From CAMNAO01 sp045605145 (GTDB lineage: Bacteria; Bacillota; Clostridia; Oscillospirales; Oscillospiraceae): a stretch of DNA of 10,318 bases. The notes beneath the pieces were generated by a model. The model saw only the letters and a list, made by a program, of their open reading frames with translations. It was not told the origin of the DNA and ran no database searches. The translations under genes were made by a program, and so were the position numbers. Positions 8,525 through 10,318 of this stretch are shown here, piece after piece. Within the stretch, counting starts at the first letter, position 1; each line of letters starts with the position of its first letter. The stretch is taken from positions 1 to 10,318 of the forward strand of contig JAZUPH010000071.1 of the NCBI GenBank assembly GCA_045605145.1. Direction: 5' to 3'.

Positions 8525-9712
8525 ATGTCCAAGGACATCAGCACTCTTTGTTCCCGCTTTGAAGAATTGTTCTCTCTGTCACCCACGGTGTATGCCTCCG
8601 CCCCCGGGCGGACGGTGCTGGGCGGCAACCACACCGACCACCAGCATGGCAGGGCACTGGCCGCGGCGGTGGATCTGAGGGCGCAGTGCGTTGCAGCGCC
8701 TAACGGCGGCAGAGAGATTTGCGTCTGGTCGGAGGGGCACAAGCCCTGCGTACTGAACGCCGACGAGCTTGCACCACGGGAAGAAGAGCGGGATCATAGT
8801 GTATCGCTGGTAAGGGGTATCGCCGCGCAGCTGAACGCCCGCGGTATAGAGGTCGGCGGTTTTTACGCATACACTACCAATGCCATTCCCAGCGGTGGGG
8901 GGCTGTCCTCCTCCGCGGCTTTTGAAGTGATGATAGCCGCCGTGATGAGTGAGCTCTTCGGCGGCGGTATGCTGGATGCGCCGGAACTGGCCCTTATCGG
9001 CAAGCGTGCGGAAAACATCTACTACGGCAAACCCTGCGGTCTTATGGATCAGACCGCGTGCGCCATTGGCGGTGCGGTTGCCATTGATTTTGCCATCCCG
9101 GAGATGCCGGAGGTAACGAGACTTGACTTCTCCCCTGCCGCCCACGGATACGCACTGGTCATCGCCCACTGCGGCGCAGGGCACGCCGATCTCACCGACG
9201 ACTACGCCTCCATTCCCCGCGAAATGGCGGCGGTCGCCCGATACATGGGCGCAGAAGTGTTGCACGAAGTTGAGGAAGATGTGTTTTACGCGGCTCTGCC
9301 TGATCTGCGCAAAGCGTTGGGTGACCGCGCCGTGCTGCGGGCAATGCATTATTTTGAGGAAGATAAACGCGCCGCACTGGAGACAGAGGCACTGGTGCGG
9401 GACGATTTTGACGAGTTTTTGCGCCTGGTCAATGCAAGCGGCCGCTCCAGCTGGATGTATCTGCAGAACATTTGTCCCGCCGGCGCAATAACAGAGCAGC
9501 CAATGGCGCTGACCCTCGCGCTTTGCGACCGGCTGCTTAACGGACGCGGCGCCTTCCGTGTACACGGCGGCGGCTTTGCGGGGACGGTGCAGGCCTATGT
9601 CCCGACGGATATGCTGGAAGACTTCAGGACGCGGCTGGAAGCGCTCAACGGCCCAGGAAGCTGCAGGGTGATGCAGGCTGGTGTCCGGGGCTGTTTTGTG
9701 GAAAAAATATGA
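8525..9712 (+). CDS. Galactokinase-like GHMP kinase
   Basis: This 395-residue cytoplasmic sugar kinase resembles galactokinase, which makes galactose-1-phosphate from galactose and ATP in the Leloir pathway. The N-terminal signature APGRTVLGGNHTDHQHG (26-42) carries Arg29 and Asp38. IPSGGGLSSSAA (121-132) is the ATP-binding GHMP loop. CGLMDQTACAIGG (171-183) carries Asp175, the probable catalytic base. RVHGGGFAGTVQAY (345-358) is GHMP motif 3. The signature departs from the classical form G-R-x-N-x-I-G-E-H-x-D-Y: Asn35 replaces the Glu, and His39 replaces the Tyr. I recall similar versions in gut Firmicutes proteins annotated as galactokinase. The sugar specificity is therefore not certain. 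ATG 8525 is chosen over TTG 8498 because GGGAGA (8511-8516) lies eight bases upstream and the extra nine residues look unrelated. No galT or galE neighbour is visible; a terminator follows. Confidence 0.87.
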   Translation: MSKDISTLCSRFEELFSLSPTVYASAPGRTVLGGNHTDHQHGRALAAAVDLRAQCVAAPNGGREICVWSEGHKPCVLNADELAPREEERDHSVSLVRGIAAQLNARGIEVGGFYAYTTNAIPSGGGLSSSAAFEVMIAAVMSELFGGGMLDAPELALIGKRAENIYYGKPCGLMDQTACAIGGAVAIDFAIPEMPEVTRLDFSPAAHGYALVIAHCGAGHADLTDDYASIPREMAAVARYMGAEVLHEVEEDVFYAALPDLRKALGDRAVLRAMHYFEEDKRAALETEALVRDDFDEFLRLVNASGRSSWMYLQNICPAGAITEQPMALTLALCDRLLNGRGAFRVHGGGFAGTVQAYVPTDMLEDFRTRLEALNGPGSCRVMQAGVRGCFVEKI

Positions 9713-9745
9713 AAATACAATAAGTTATTACAAATTAAACATTGC

Positions 9746-9783
9746 AAAAACTATCAGCGCAAAGCAAGCGCTGATAGTTTTTT
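9746..9783 (+). terminator. Intrinsic terminator after the galactokinase-like gene
   Basis: AAAAACTATCAGCGC (9746-9760) pairs perfectly with GCGCTGATAGTTTTT (9768-9782) around a seven-base loop and ends in a six-T run (9778-9783). It starts 33 bases beyond the stop and separates this gene from the coat genes. The T and A tracts could make it work in both directions. Confidence 0.92.
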
Positions 9784-9888
9784 GATGGTGTTACATAATC
9801 TGTTGTCCGGGGCCGCAGTATATCGGAAGCTGTACAGGCAACAATACAACTGCGTCAAAGACGTAATACGGACGAGGTGATGGAAACT

Positions 9889-10062
9889 ATGACACCCAAA
9901 GAACTGCTTTATATTGAAGATGGGCTGGGACACACCAAATTTATGCAGACTCAGTCACAGAACGCAGCGAACACCCTGCAGGACGGTGTGCTGAAAAACA
10001 GAGCCCAGCAGCTGGCCGATGCAAACAAGAAGCTGTTTGACCGCTTCTACAATCTGGTTTAA
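9889..10062 (+). CDS. Small CotF-like spore coat protein
   Basis: This 57-residue, mostly helical protein (MTPKELLYIEDGLGHTKFM, then Gln/Asn-rich helices ending FDRFYNLV) resembles the short members of the CotF-like coat protein group in Clostridia, thought to form ferritin-like helical pieces of the spore coat. There is no signal peptide, as expected for proteins assembled from the mother cell. ATG 9889 is chosen because GAGGTG (9874-9879) lies nine bases upstream; the in-frame GTG 9877 and ATG 9880 overlap that site. The stop TAA overlaps the ribosome binding site of the next coat gene, 13 bases before its start. The 105 bases between the galactokinase terminator and this start contain no housekeeping promoter I can call, which would suit a sporulation sigma factor, but I could not assign a sigma-E or sigma-K box. 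Confidence 0.78.
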   Translation: MTPKELLYIEDGLGHTKFMQTQSQNAANTLQDGVLKNRAQQLADANKKLFDRFYNLV

Positions 10063-10075
10063 GGAGGGCTTCACA

Positions 10076-10318
10076 ATGGACGACAGAAATACTATGGAGA
10101 ATCTGCTCCAGACCACCAAAGGCGCCTGCGACTTCTATCTGCACGCCGCTATAGAGGCCTCCACTCCTCAGGTGCGCGGTGCCTTCTGCTGCGCCCTCAA
10201 CGACACGCTGGCAATTCAGGACAGCATCTATAACGACATGGCCGCCCGCGGCTGGTACACCACAGAGCAGGCCGAGTCCGCTAAGGTGCAGCAGCTCAAG
10301 CAGAAATACTGCTGCTGA
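10076..10318 (+). CDS. CotF-family spore coat protein
   Basis: This 80-residue protein begins MDDRNTMENLLQTTKGACDF and continues with 'FCCALNDTLAIQDSIYNDMAARGWY', the pattern of the Coat_F family (spore coat protein F of Bacillus and many clostridial relatives), and ends in a Gln/Lys-rich helix with a Cys-Cys tail. It has no signal peptide. The start ATG 10076 has AAGGAGG (10061-10067) eight bases upstream; a longer in-frame reading from 10019 would overlap the preceding gene and lacks such a site. The TGA is the last codon of the window, so the gene is complete. Co-transcription with the 57-residue coat gene is very likely. The four Cys residues (two in FCCAL, two at the end) could support disulfide cross-links in the coat; that is inference. 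Confidence 0.88.
   Translation: MDDRNTMENLLQTTKGACDFYLHAAIEASTPQVRGAFCCALNDTLAIQDSIYNDMAARGWYTTEQAESAKVQQLKQKYCC

Noticed and set aside
8579..9565. 328-codon minus-strand frame opposite the galactokinase-like gene
   Set aside because: It is a shadow of a clear GHMP kinase, has no ribosome binding site and shows no recognisable domain.
9784..9888. Possible sigma-E or sigma-K promoter before the coat genes
   Set aside because: I found no pair of boxes with correct sequence and spacing; isolated matches such as ACATAATC are too weak to call.

Overview
The window looks like chromosomal DNA from a spore-forming, Gram-positive Clostridia-type gut bacterium, probably of the Oscillospiraceae/Ruminococcaceae kind. 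This is inferred from four things: a T-box leader on alaS, two CotF-like spore coat genes, a PdaB-type polysaccharide deacetylase, and strong AGGAGG ribosome binding sites with moderately high GC. I see no mobile element, CRISPR array, tRNA or rRNA.

Layout, left to right. Positions 1-561 (+) hold the 3' end of a YdjC/ChbG-like deacetylase gene whose start lies outside the window. A strong bidirectional terminator (572-639) separates it from a convergent minus-strand block. That block, read right to left, contains: a transglutaminase-like lipoprotein (8308-7076) with its own promoter; a promoter plus T-box leader (7017-6758) feeding alaS (6717-4087) and a HIT-family hydrolase (4072-3731); a perfect 17-bp inverted repeat (3670-3715) that looks like the alaS-HIT terminator and also covers the ribosome binding site of the next gene; a PdaB-like polysaccharide deacetylase (3667-2933); and a two-gene operon of an ECF sigma factor (2804-2244) and a membrane-anchored serpin (2247-655). 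On the plus strand at the right, a galactokinase-like GHMP kinase (8525-9712) has a candidate promoter and a clear terminator. It is followed by two small CotF-like spore coat genes (9889-10062 and 10076-10318).

How the genes work together. alaS and the HIT gene should be co-controlled by uncharged tRNA-Ala through the T-box. The coat genes and the PdaB-like deacetylase point to endospore formation. The most unusual unit is the sigma-serpin pair. The genes overlap by four bases (ATGA), and the serpin has a short cytoplasmic N-terminus of the kind found on membrane partners of ECF sigma factors in gut Clostridia, one transmembrane helix, a Ser/Gly-rich linker and a full-length extracellular serpin domain with a recognisable hinge. 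This suggests, but does not prove, a system in which a protease trapped outside the cell is reported to a sigma factor inside it.

The only stretch of more than 300 bases without a gene is 6718-7075. It holds the alaS leader, its promoter and a hairpin behind the lipoprotein gene.
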